20,929 nt of DNA from Synechococcus sp. HW_metabat.21 (GTDB lineage Bacteria; Cyanobacteriota; Cyanobacteriia; PCC-6307; Cyanobiaceae): assembly GCA_018623875.1 (NCBI GenBank), contig JAAZUZ010000011.1:1-20929 (forward strand). The letters are read 5' to 3'. The translations under genes and the position numbers were made by a program. The notes under the pieces were generated by a model, which was given only the letters and a program-made list of their open reading frames with translations, ran no database searches and had not been told where the DNA came from. Positions 1 to 6,538 of the stretch are shown here, piece after piece; position 1 is the stretch's first letter, and each line of letters begins with the position of its first letter.

Positions 1-1922
1 AAGCCAAGCGCCGGCTCGATCAGCACGGCCTGCGCAGCCTGCTCTTCATCGATGAGGTCCATCGCTTCAACAGCGCCCAGCAGGAGGCCCTGCTGCCTTG
101 GGTCGAGAACGGAACGGCCACCCTGATCGGCGCCACCACCGAAAACCCCTTCTTTGAAGTCAACAAGGCCCTCGTCAGCCGCTCACTGCTGTTTCGGCTG
201 CAACCCCTACAAAACAAACATCTGCACCAACTGCTCGAGCGGGCCCTGCGCGACCGTGAGCGTGGCTATGGCGATCGACCGGTCCAGATCACGCCCGAGG
301 CCGCTGAGCATCTCGTGGATGTCGCCGGCGGCGATGCCCGCAGCCTGCTCAATGCCCTCGAGTTGGCCGTGGAGACGACGGAGCCCAATGGCAACGGGGA
401 AATCGTCATCAGCCTGGCGATCGCCGAGGAGTCGATTCAGCAACGGGCCGTCCTCTACGACAAACAGGGGGACGCCCACTTCGACACCATCAGTGCCTTC
501 ATCAAGTCCCTCCGCGGCAGTGATCCCGATGCGGCCCTGTTCTGGTTGGCGAAGATGATCGAGGCGGGTGAGAACCCCCGCTTCATCTTCCGGCGAATGC
601 TGATTTCAGCCGGGGAAGACATCGGTCTGGCGGACCCCCAAGCCGTCGTCGTCGTAGAAGCCTGCGCCGCGGCCTTCGAGCGGGTCGGCTTACCCGAGGG
701 CCTCTATCCCTTGGCCCAGGCCGCGCTCTATCTGGCCTCCACGGAGAAGAGCAACAGCCTGCTCGGCTTTTTTGATGCCCTCAAAAACGTCAAGGCCAGC
801 AACCGACAGGCGGTCCCCTCCCACCTGCGCGACGCCAACCGCGATGGCAAAGCCTTCGGTGATGGCGTCGGCTACCGCTACCCCCATGCCTACGCCGAGC
901 ACTGGGTCGCCCAGCAGTACCTGCCCAGCGATCTGCAGGGGCAAGTCTTCTGGCAACCCGGGACCCTGGGCTGGGAAGGGGAACGCCGCCAACGGCTCCA
1001 GCAACGGCGGGCCGCCCAACTCGCCGCGGCCGTCGAGCATCAGCAGGAACTCGGCGAGATGCTCAGCAGCGGGCCCGATGACCCCGAGCTGGAACGCTGG
1101 ATCCAGCGGCAATCCGGCAGCGAAGGGGAACGCCTCGATCGCCTGCGCCAGGAACTCTGGGCGGAGGCCAACTGGCAGCGGCATGACCGGGTGCTGATCC
1201 TCGAGTCCCGCTCTTTGCTCTGGGCCCTCGATCCCCTGCAGCGCTGCCCCGAAGGCGGGGTCGTGATCCAAGCGGCCAGCGCGGCCGACCAAAGCAGGCT
1301 CACCACTCAACTGGCGGTGCTCGACAGCCTGGATCGCCCCCAACTGATCCCCGAGCTGAATGCACTGGAGGGCAGCGGCCAACGCTTCGAATGGATTGCG
1401 AGCCGGCATCCCTGGAAGCACTGCAGCCAATCGGAGCTGGCTGCCGCGGTGGCCAAACTGACGGCCCTGGCGGCTCCCCAAGCCCAATTGCGGCTGCTCT
1501 TCAGCCAACCGCAACTCGGACCGGCCGCTGGCTTAAGCCAAGGCAGCAGCGCCCAGGAGGAGCTCGGACCCCTACTGGAGCAAGCGGCCGCGATCGAGAC
1601 CGAGATGCTCGCGCCCGATCCCGACCCCACCCACCTCGAGGCAGCCCTCAAGCAACAGGGCTGGACGCTGGCGTGGCGCAGCTGGGAGGAGCGGCTGGAG
1701 TTGCCGATCAATGACGGGCTCATCCACCGTTGGTTTGCGGAGGACGCGCCCTACCGCCAAAGGCTCAGTCACCACCTCAACGACCAAGAGATTGAGCGTC
1801 TCGCCGCCGCGCTTCAACAACGCCGCAAGGGACAGCTGCCGCAGTTGCTCCAGCATCAACTCCTTGTTGCTCGTCGTTTGAGCGAAGACGACAAAAAAGC
1901 CCCGGCAATGCCGGGGCTTTGA
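1..1922 (+). CDS. rarA: RarA (MgsA) AAA+ recombination factor fused to a C-terminal domain of unknown function (5'-truncated)
   Basis: The 5' end lies outside the window; the frame is open from base 3. The visible part begins just before Walker B (LLFIDEVHRFN) and continues into sensor 1 (GATTENPFFEVN) and the arginine-finger segment (ALVSRS), which is the RarA/MgsA/WRNIP1 clamp-loader-like family. These ATPases act at stalled replication forks. The helical RarA C-terminal region follows, with the family-typical YRYPHAYAEHWVAQQYLP near 880-930. In E. coli RarA the protein ends shortly after the equivalent point; here about 300 further residues follow (roughly 1016-1919), starting with a charged helical linker. 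This long form is known from cyanobacteria as a RarA/unknown-domain fusion. The C-terminal part has alternating strand and helix stretches (RVLILESRSLLWAL, GGVVIQAAS) that could be a degenerate methyltransferase-like Rossmann fold, which is inference. The last codons and stop lie inside an intrinsic-terminator palindrome. Confidence 0.93.
   Translation, partial: AKRRLDQHGLRSLLFIDEVHRFNSAQQEALLPWVENGTATLIGATTENPFFEVNKALVSRSLLFRLQPLQNKHLHQLLERALRDRERGYGDRPVQITPEAAEHLVDVAGGDARSLLNALELAVETTEPNGNGEIVISLAIAEESIQQRAVLYDKQGDAHFDTISAFIKSLRGSDPDAALFWLAKMIEAGENPRFIFRRMLISAGEDIGLADPQAVVVVEACAAAFERVGLPEGLYPLAQAALYLASTEKSNSLLGFFDALKNVKASNRQAVPSHLRDANRDGKAFGDGVGYRYPHAYAEHWVAQQYLPSDLQGQVFWQPGTLGWEGERRQRLQQRRAAQLAAAVEHQQELGEMLSSGPDDPELERWIQRQSGSEGERLDRLRQELWAEANWQRHDRVLILESRSLLWALDPLQRCPEGGVVIQAASAADQSRLTTQLAVLDSLDRPQLIPELNALEGSGQRFEWIASRHPWKHCSQSELAAAVAKLTALAAPQAQLRLLFSQPQLGPAAGLSQGSSAQEELGPLLEQAAAIETEMLAPDPDPTHLEAALKQQGWTLAWRSWEERLELPINDGLIHRWFAEDAPYRQRLSHHLNDQEIERLAAALQQRRKGQLPQLLQHQLLVARRLSEDDKKAPAMPGL
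1893..1920 (-). terminator. Intrinsic terminator of the DUF1400 gene, overlapping the rarA stop region
   Basis: An 11-bp perfect stem (1896-1906 with 1910-1920, arm AAAGCCCCGGC) closes a 3-nt loop. Read on the minus strand it is followed by six T residues (1898-1893), which makes it a standard rho-independent terminator for the minus-strand gene ending at 1946. On the plus strand only three T residues follow, so it is weaker for rarA. The palindrome also encodes the last residues of RarA (KKAPAMPGL), and the rarA stop codon (1920-1922) shares its final base. Confidence 0.88.
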
Positions 1923-1945
1923 GCTGGATCAATCGATCCCTTGGA

Positions 1946-2650
1946 TCACCAGAGGCCGCGAACGGGCTGCTTGACCGGCTCGGGAGCTTCGGCGGTGTAG
2001 GCCGCGATGCATGCCGGGGTGTTCATGTACCAGCTGAGCAGCGAGGTGGCCTGCTGGCTGTTCTCGATGCTGTTCACATCACAGACCTTCATCGAGCCCT
2101 GGAGGCGCTGGTCGGTGGGGAGCTGCTTCATCATCCCGAAGCTCGACAGCTTGCCGTCAGCGGAGTCGAGAATGATGGCGCTACGCACGGCCTGCAGGCT
2201 GTTCTGCTGGCTGTAGTAAGGGGTGTAGTTGTTCTCCTGAATGCTCTCTTTCAGGAACTGCTCACCTTTGGGGGAATACAGGAAGCGAGCCACAGCGGCC
2301 ACATCCACGCTGTACTCCTGCTGGAGACCCGCCTGAAGCTGCTCACGCGACCAACCAGAGAGGTTGGAGAGATTGCGAGGAACGGGGTTGTCGATCACCT
2401 TGTTGCCGCCCAGGGGCAGCAGGGTGTTGGAGCGAACAAAGCCGCTGCTCACTGTGCGAGCCGTCTGGGTGGGGAGCTTGACGCCGCGGTTACCCCAGGA
2501 GTCACCCGTTTCAATGAAGGTCGGGGCTCCGAATTGGACGCCGGACTGACCCGAGGTGATTGCTTGGGGGGCATTCTGAGGAAGAGCCTGCGCAGACAGG
2601 CCTGCCATCAGGAAACCAACGCCAGCCAAGGGAAGGAGTGCCTTGCGCAT
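1946..2650 (-). CDS. Secreted DUF1400-type protein
   Basis: A 234-residue protein. Residues 1-23 (MRKALLPLAGVGFLMAGLSAQA) form a Sec signal peptide with an AQA-L cleavage site, so it is probably periplasmic or exported. The middle section, from about residue 115, has the pattern RFLYSPKGEQFL, then a helix with AVRSAIILDSADG, then FGMMKQLPTDQR. This matches the cyanobacterial DUF1400 domain, which in many proteins precedes an alpha/beta-hydrolase domain. Here no hydrolase domain follows: there is no GxSxG nucleophile elbow and the protein ends soon after. Two late cysteines (MKVCDV and TPACIA) could form a disulfide after export. The assignment comes from recalled family features, not a search, and the function is unknown. 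It has its own upstream region and a strong terminator, so it is probably a single-gene transcript. Confidence 0.78.
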   Translation of the reverse strand: MRKALLPLAGVGFLMAGLSAQALPQNAPQAITSGQSGVQFGAPTFIETGDSWGNRGVKLPTQTARTVSSGFVRSNTLLPLGGNKVIDNPVPRNLSNLSGWSREQLQAGLQQEYSVDVAAVARFLYSPKGEQFLKESIQENNYTPYYSQQNSLQAVRSAIILDSADGKLSSFGMMKQLPTDQRLQGSMKVCDVNSIENSQQATSLLSWYMNTPACIAAYTAEAPEPVKQPVRGLW

Positions 2651-2681
2651 GGGTTTGCAGAGGAAGACATCCCCGGTATGG

Positions 2682-2699
2682 CGAGTCCACAGAGACTCG
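2682..2699 (-). promoter_or_regulatory. Small hairpin in the DUF1400 leader
   Basis: An inverted repeat with six-base arms (CGAGTC / GACTCG) and a six-base spacer sits 32-49 bases upstream of the DUF1400 start codon. If transcription starts upstream it would form a short stem in the 5' UTR; otherwise it could be a protein-binding palindrome. The structure is visible in the sequence; the role is inference. Confidence 0.35.
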
Positions 2700-2713
2700 A
2701 CACGGCAACTCTG

Positions 2714-2749
2714 GTTTGTTTTAAGAATCGGCTGCGCAAAAAAACAAAC
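2714..2749. repeat. 9-bp perfect inverted repeat between the PPTase and DUF1400 genes
   Basis: GTTTGTTTT at 2714-2722 is exactly complementary to AAAACAAAC at 2741-2749, with an 18-base spacer. It is AT-rich in a GC-rich window and begins immediately after the PPTase stop codon on the minus strand, sharing the T-tract of that gene's terminator. It could be an operator for the DUF1400 promoter or a second RNA stem behind the terminator. Confidence 0.55.
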
Positions 2750-2771
2750 TCAGTGGTGCTCGCCCCACTGA
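2738..2771 (-). terminator. Intrinsic terminator overlapping the PPTase stop codon
   Basis: On the minus strand a 7-bp stem (TCAGTGG / CCACTGA, plus-strand 2750-2756 with 2765-2771, 8-nt loop) is followed by a T-rich tract containing seven consecutive T residues (2744-2738). The stop codon of the phosphopantetheinyl transferase gene (2752-2750) forms the base of the stem. The stem is short, so efficiency is uncertain. Confidence 0.6.
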
Positions 2772-3385
2772 ACCGCTTCTGCACCCTCCCCCACGAGGCC
2801 GCAGAACCAGCCAGCGGACTCCAGGCAAAGCGAAGGGGGCTTCAGTCCCTGCTGCAGGTGACTCAACTCCTGCCGGGTGTCATCCCAACACCAATGGCGC
2901 AAGTCCAGAGCGATAGAGGAGCCCATCCACTTAATGGCCGCCTCCTTGCGCACCCAACTGCGAAGAACCGCGAGGCGACGTTCCTCAGCAGGCAGGGCCA
3001 ACAACGCCTCACTCTCCTGGGCCGGGAAGAAACGCTCGGCCAAGAGGTCCGCCTGCAGGACGCGGTCACGGCGCTCGAGATCCACACCGATCGACCACGG
3101 GGACCAGGCCAGCAGCAGTTGCTCGCCGCTGTGGCTGATGCTGACGAAGCCCCAGCCCGGCTCCAGACGGGGCGGCTGAGCAGGCGGGCTGTGAAGCGGA
3201 ACGGTTGCCGGGGGCACGTCAAACAAGGCGGCTAGACGCGCCCGCAACTGCTGGCGTGCGGCCCGGTAGCGGGGCTGGAGCGCCGCGGGCAAGGCCGCAC
3301 ACCACTGCTCTTCCTGCGGCGAAAGACCGACGCCAGAGGACGCCGCCAACGGGGAGAGCCAGAGCTGGGGCGCCTGCGCCGGCAT
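2750..3385 (-). CDS. 4'-phosphopantetheinyl transferase (Sfp/HetI type)
   Basis: This enzyme moves the 4'-phosphopantetheine arm of coenzyme A onto a serine of carrier proteins, such as acyl carrier protein and the carrier domains of polyketide or peptide synthases. The family signatures occur in order: SISHSG (motif 1), IGVDLERRDR (the Mg-binding GVDxE motif), then SWVRKEAAIKWMG (the WxxKEAxxKxxG motif), all in the central third. The start at 3385 gives MPAQAPQLWLSP and 211 residues, normal for the Sfp group. An in-frame ATG at 3424 would add 13 residues of poor character and run head-on into the bcp start. A weak AGAAGG lies just upstream of 3385. Which carrier protein it serves cannot be told from here; a general housekeeping role on fatty-acid ACP is the likely default. 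Confidence 0.87.
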   Translation of the reverse strand: MPAQAPQLWLSPLAASSGVGLSPQEEQWCAALPAALQPRYRAARQQLRARLAALFDVPPATVPLHSPPAQPPRLEPGWGFVSISHSGEQLLLAWSPWSIGVDLERRDRVLQADLLAERFFPAQESEALLALPAEERRLAVLRSWVRKEAAIKWMGSSIALDLRHWCWDDTRQELSHLQQGLKPPSLCLESAGWFCGLVGEGAEAVQWGEHH

Positions 3386-3422
3386 GCCTTCTAGGCTCCC
3401 GCCAGTTGAACTCTCACCCCCC

Positions 3423-3890
3423 ATGGCCCTGCAGGTCGGAGACGTCGCACCGGAATTCAGCCTGCCTGATCAGAGCGGCAACAGCGTCAGCCTGAGCAGC
3501 TTCCGCGGGCAGCGCGTGGTCATTTACTTCTATCCCAAGGACGACACCCCGGGCTGCACCAAAGAGGCCTGCAACTTCCGCGATCAGTGGTCCAGCTTTG
3601 AGAAGCACGGCATCGCGGTGCTGGGAATCAGCAAGGACGGCGCCACCAGCCACAGCAAGTTCATCAGCAAGTACGACCTGCCGTTCACCCTGCTCAGTGA
3701 CGCCGAGCCCTGCCCCGTGGCAGAGAGCTACGGCAGTTATGGCCTCAAGAAATTCATGGGCCGCGAGTACATGGGGATGATGCGCCACACCTTTGTCGTG
3801 GACGCCGAGGGCAAGATCGAGAAGGCGTATCTCAAGGTCAAGGCGGCCTCCATGGCCGACGACATCCTTCAGGACCTCGGCCTCAGCTGA
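3423..3890 (+). CDS. bcp: Peroxiredoxin Q (bacterioferritin comigratory protein)
   Basis: A thiol peroxidase that reduces hydrogen peroxide and organic hydroperoxides with electrons from thioredoxin. The 155-residue protein has the PrxQ active site YPKDDTPGCTKEAC: peroxidatic Cys45 in TPGCT and resolving Cys50 five residues later, the atypical two-cysteine arrangement of this subfamily. The N-terminus (MALQVGDVAPEFSLPDQSG) is canonical and fixes the start at 3423; a longer in-frame start at 3384 would add non-homologous residues. No signal peptide, so cytosolic. Its start codon is 37 bases from the start of the divergent phosphopantetheinyl transferase gene, and its last eight bases overlap the 3' end of convergent coaX. 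Confidence 0.95.
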   Translation: MALQVGDVAPEFSLPDQSGNSVSLSSFRGQRVVIYFYPKDDTPGCTKEACNFRDQWSSFEKHGIAVLGISKDGATSHSKFISKYDLPFTLLSDAEPCPVAESYGSYGLKKFMGREYMGMMRHTFVVDAEGKIEKAYLKVKAASMADDILQDLGLS

Positions 3891-4533
3891 GCTGATCGAG
3901 GGCCTCCAAGCAGAGGTTGGGGGCCTCAACCAACCGGCCGGGCTCCAGCCAGGGGGCGAGACGCAGGGCGTCCCCCCCGGTCAGCCAAACGGTGCACTCC
4001 CGCTCGAGCTGCTGCTGGGCCTGCTTAATCGCACCCACCATCGCCTGGAGGCAGCCCACTTCCATCGCTGCGGCGGTCTCCTTCGGCCAGGGCGGCAGCG
4101 CGCGATCCATCCCATCGGTCTGCGGCAACTGGACAGTGCCTTGATGCAGGCTGCGCAACTGCAGAGCCAGTCCGGCACTCAGGCGGCCGCCGGCAAACGT
4201 CCCTTGGGCATCCACGAGGGTGAGGCTCAAGCTCGTGCCGGCGTCCGCCACCAGGACCGGGCCCTGCTGCTGCCGCCAAGCCCACCAGCCCGCCAAGGCC
4301 CGATCAATGCCGAGCCAAGCGGGGGCTCCAGCCAGGGGAACCTGCGCCAAGGGCAGCTGCCGCTCCTCGGGTAAGGCCAGGGCGGCGGGAACCGGCCCCA
4401 CAGCAGCCCAGGCCTGAAGCGGGGGCACGGACCAGGGTTGCTCGGGGGGCGCCGTGTCCCAGCAGCGCAGTCCCGAGGGCGAACGCTCCGCCCAGTGCCA
4501 ACGGCTGTTGCCCACCAGCAACAGCTGGGCCAC
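3883..4533 (-). CDS. coaX: Type III pantothenate kinase
   Basis: Catalyses the first step of coenzyme A synthesis, the phosphorylation of pantothenate. CoaX (ASKHA fold) features visible in the 216 residues are LGIDRALAG, carrying the catalytic aspartate of the GxDR motif; VADAGTSLSLTLVD, the second phosphate-binding DxGT motif; GGRLSAGLALQLRSL; and VWLTGGDA near the C-terminus. The N-terminal motif reads LLLVGNSRWHW where the family normally has DxGNS/T, so the usual aspartate is a valine. At 216 residues it is somewhat shorter than the roughly 250 typical of bacterial CoaX. Translation starts at a GTG (4533-4531) directly after the TAA of cysH, so the two are probably translationally coupled. 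Confidence 0.88.
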   Translation of the reverse strand: MAQLLLVGNSRWHWAERSPSGLRCWDTAPPEQPWSVPPLQAWAAVGPVPAALALPEERQLPLAQVPLAGAPAWLGIDRALAGWWAWRQQQGPVLVADAGTSLSLTLVDAQGTFAGGRLSAGLALQLRSLHQGTVQLPQTDGMDRALPPWPKETAAAMEVGCLQAMVGAIKQAQQQLERECTVWLTGGDALRLAPWLEPGRLVEAPNLCLEALDQLS

Positions 4534-5271
4534 TTAGATGCCCTCGCCGGCCATCCCGGGCAGGTGAATGCCGCATTCCTGCTTCAAGCCGCCGAAGCGC
4601 GTCGCCCGTCCGCTGGTGCTGCCGTCGTCGGGGGCACTGGAATGCCAATCGCCAACCGTGGAATAGCCCTTGTCAAAGAGCGGATGCTGGGGCAGGTCGT
4701 TCTCCTGCATGTAATAGAAGACGTCGCGATTGTTCCAATCCAGCAGTGGGCGCAGCGCCCAGCGGCCGCGGACGAGCTGAACGGGATCCATCGCCTTGCG
4801 GTGGTCGGTCTGGCCACCGCGCACGCCGCTGGCCCAGCAGCTGACCTTGAGGTCGTTTAGAGCCCGATCGAGGGGCTCCACCTTGCGAATCCGGTGGTAG
4901 GTCTCCAGGTCCTCCACCTGCCCGGTGTCCCACAAGCGGCCATGGAGGGCCTCCATACGAGCTGGGCTCATGCCGGACTGGGCGACGTGCAGCTGGAGAC
5001 CCAGCTGCTCCACGAGGGCTTGGGAGTACTGATACGTCTCGGGCGGCAGATAACCGGTATCCACCCAAATCACAGGAACCTTGCGATCCAACTGGCTGAT
5101 CAGATGCAGGGACACCGCGGCCTGAATGCCAAAGCTGGTGGTCAGGGCAAAGCCGTCACCGAAGGTCTCCAGTCCCCAACGCATGCGCTCCAGCGCACTC
5201 AACGACCGCAGCTGCTCACAGGCCTGCTGCGGATCGAAGCTGGGTGCGGAGGGGGAAGCAGACGTTGTCAT
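4534..5271 (-). CDS. cysH: Phosphoadenosine phosphosulfate (PAPS) reductase
   Basis: Reduces PAPS to sulfite in assimilatory sulfate reduction. The 245 residues show the PAPS-reductase pattern: TTSFGIQAAVSLHL (substrate-binding loop), VIWVDTGYLPPETY, and the C-terminal ECGIHLPG carrying the catalytic cysteine. The cysteine pair that binds the [4Fe-4S] cluster in APS reductases is absent: the equivalent segment reads YHRIRKVEPL with no CC before RK. That points to a thioredoxin-dependent PAPS enzyme. The ATG at 5271 is preferred because GGAAG lies about eight bases upstream; the in-frame codon at 5286 is a TTG that would place this ribosome site inside the gene. It is followed without a gap by coaX. 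Confidence 0.93.
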   Translation of the reverse strand: MTTSASPSAPSFDPQQACEQLRSLSALERMRWGLETFGDGFALTTSFGIQAAVSLHLISQLDRKVPVIWVDTGYLPPETYQYSQALVEQLGLQLHVAQSGMSPARMEALHGRLWDTGQVEDLETYHRIRKVEPLDRALNDLKVSCWASGVRGGQTDHRKAMDPVQLVRGRWALRPLLDWNNRDVFYYMQENDLPQHPLFDKGYSTVGDWHSSAPDDGSTSGRATRFGGLKQECGIHLPGMAGEGI

Positions 5272-5338
5272 CGCACCATCTTCCAATGTGGGGGGAGATG
5301 GTTAGGGTTCGCCCTGGTCTTCTTCTCCACCGTCTGCC

Positions 5339-6538
5339 GTGCCCCCATCCGAGGTTGATCCCGCAGCTGTTGTGGTGATCGGCGGTGGCTTCGGTGGTCT
5401 CAATGCCGCTTTGCAGCTGGCGGCCTCCGCTGAGCACCCATCGGTGGTGCTACTCGAGCCCCGCGAGCACTTTCTCTTCCTGCCGCTGCTCTACGAACTG
5501 CTCAGCGCTGAGCTGAAACGCTGGGAGATCGCCCCCCGCTACAGCGAGCTGCTGGCGGGCTCCGGTGTGGTTTGGATCCAAGAGCGGGCCACGCGCATCG
5601 ACCGCGCCAATCGCACGATCACGACGGACAGCGGACGCCAACTGCCGTACAGCAGCGCCGTGATTGCCAGTGGCGGCCAACTGGAGACCTATGGCGTCCC
5701 TGGGGTGCGCGAGCACGCCATCGGCTTTCGCACCCTGGAGGACGTTGCCCAGATCCAGGGCTGGATTGAACAGCTCAAAACCAAGCAATCACCCCTGCAG
5801 CGGATTGGGATCGTGGGGGCCGGCGCGAGCGGCGTCGAACTGGCCTGCAAGCTCGCCGATCTGTTGGCAGGCAGCGCCATCGTCGAGTTGGTGGAGCAAG
5901 GCCCTGAGCTGCTCCCGATTGCCAAGGCCTTCAACCGCGAGCAGGCCAGCAAGGCCCTGCAGCAACGGGATATCCGCCTCCGACTGAACACCCGTGTGGC
6001 CAGCGTGGAAGCCAGCGGACTGCAGTTGCAGCGCCTCGGGGATGGCACGACCAGCGTGGAGACCCTGCGCTGCGATGGCGTGATCTGGACCGCCGGCTTG
6101 GCCGCCAGCGTGCCGGACCTGGAGCCGCCCCTCCCCCTCGACCCGCGGGGTCGGCTGCGCTGCACGCCCTCGCTTCAGGTGGAGGGCAGCGAGGACCTCT
6201 TTGTCCTTGGGGATGCCGCGGCCTGCCCGGACCCCAGCGGGGAACATCCAACCGGCGCCCTCTATCCCGCCAATGCCCAGGTGGCCTATCAGCAGGCCAG
6301 CTGCATTGCCCGCAACCTGCAACGCCTGCGCATCGGTGCACCCCTGGACAACTTCATCTGGAACGATCTGGGGGAAATGATGGGACTCGGGATTGGCCAA
6401 GCCAGCCTGACGGGCATGGGAGTCACCCTCGCCGGCCCCGCAGCCTTTCAACTGCGGCGCCTGGCCTACCTGGCACGGATGCCTGGCCTGCCCCAGCAGC
6501 TGAAGGTGGCCGGTGGTTGGCTGGCGAAGTGGTTGTGA
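5339..6538 (+). CDS. ndbB: Type II NAD(P)H:quinone oxidoreductase, NdbB/NDC1 type (demethylphylloquinone reductase)
   Basis: A 399-residue FAD- and NAD(P)-binding oxidoreductase. The FAD Rossmann motif GGGFGG is at residues 15-20 and the second dinucleotide motif GIVGAGASGVELA at 157-169; the second FAD motif LFVLGDAAA is in the C-terminal third. The segment FLPLLYELLSAELKRWEIAPRYSELL closely resembles the NdbB/NDC1 branch shared by cyanobacteria and chloroplasts, rather than NdbA or NdbC. In that branch the enzyme reduces demethylphylloquinone before the final methylation of vitamin K1 and may reduce plastoquinone. Translation starts at a GTG, since the FAD motif must lie close to the N-terminus. 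It is divergent from cysH with 67 bases between start codons, and heads an overlapping three-gene unit with the HAD hydrolase and hflX. Confidence 0.88.
   Translation: MPPSEVDPAAVVVIGGGFGGLNAALQLAASAEHPSVVLLEPREHFLFLPLLYELLSAELKRWEIAPRYSELLAGSGVVWIQERATRIDRANRTITTDSGRQLPYSSAVIASGGQLETYGVPGVREHAIGFRTLEDVAQIQGWIEQLKTKQSPLQRIGIVGAGASGVELACKLADLLAGSAIVELVEQGPELLPIAKAFNREQASKALQQRDIRLRLNTRVASVEASGLQLQRLGDGTTSVETLRCDGVIWTAGLAASVPDLEPPLPLDPRGRLRCTPSLQVEGSEDLFVLGDAAACPDPSGEHPTGALYPANAQVAYQQASCIARNLQRLRIGAPLDNFIWNDLGEMMGLGIGQASLTGMGVTLAGPAAFQLRRLAYLARMPGLPQQLKVAGGWLAKWL

Noticed and set aside
690..1514. A 274-codon minus-strand frame inside rarA
   Set aside because: It is antisense to the RarA fusion domain and its composition (Gly, Leu, Ala, Gln) follows from the codon bias of the sense gene.
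1919..3235. A 438-codon plus-strand open frame
   Set aside because: It is antisense to the DUF1400 and phosphopantetheinyl transferase genes, both of which have recognisable motifs. The frame is open only because of high GC, and its peptide shows no family features.
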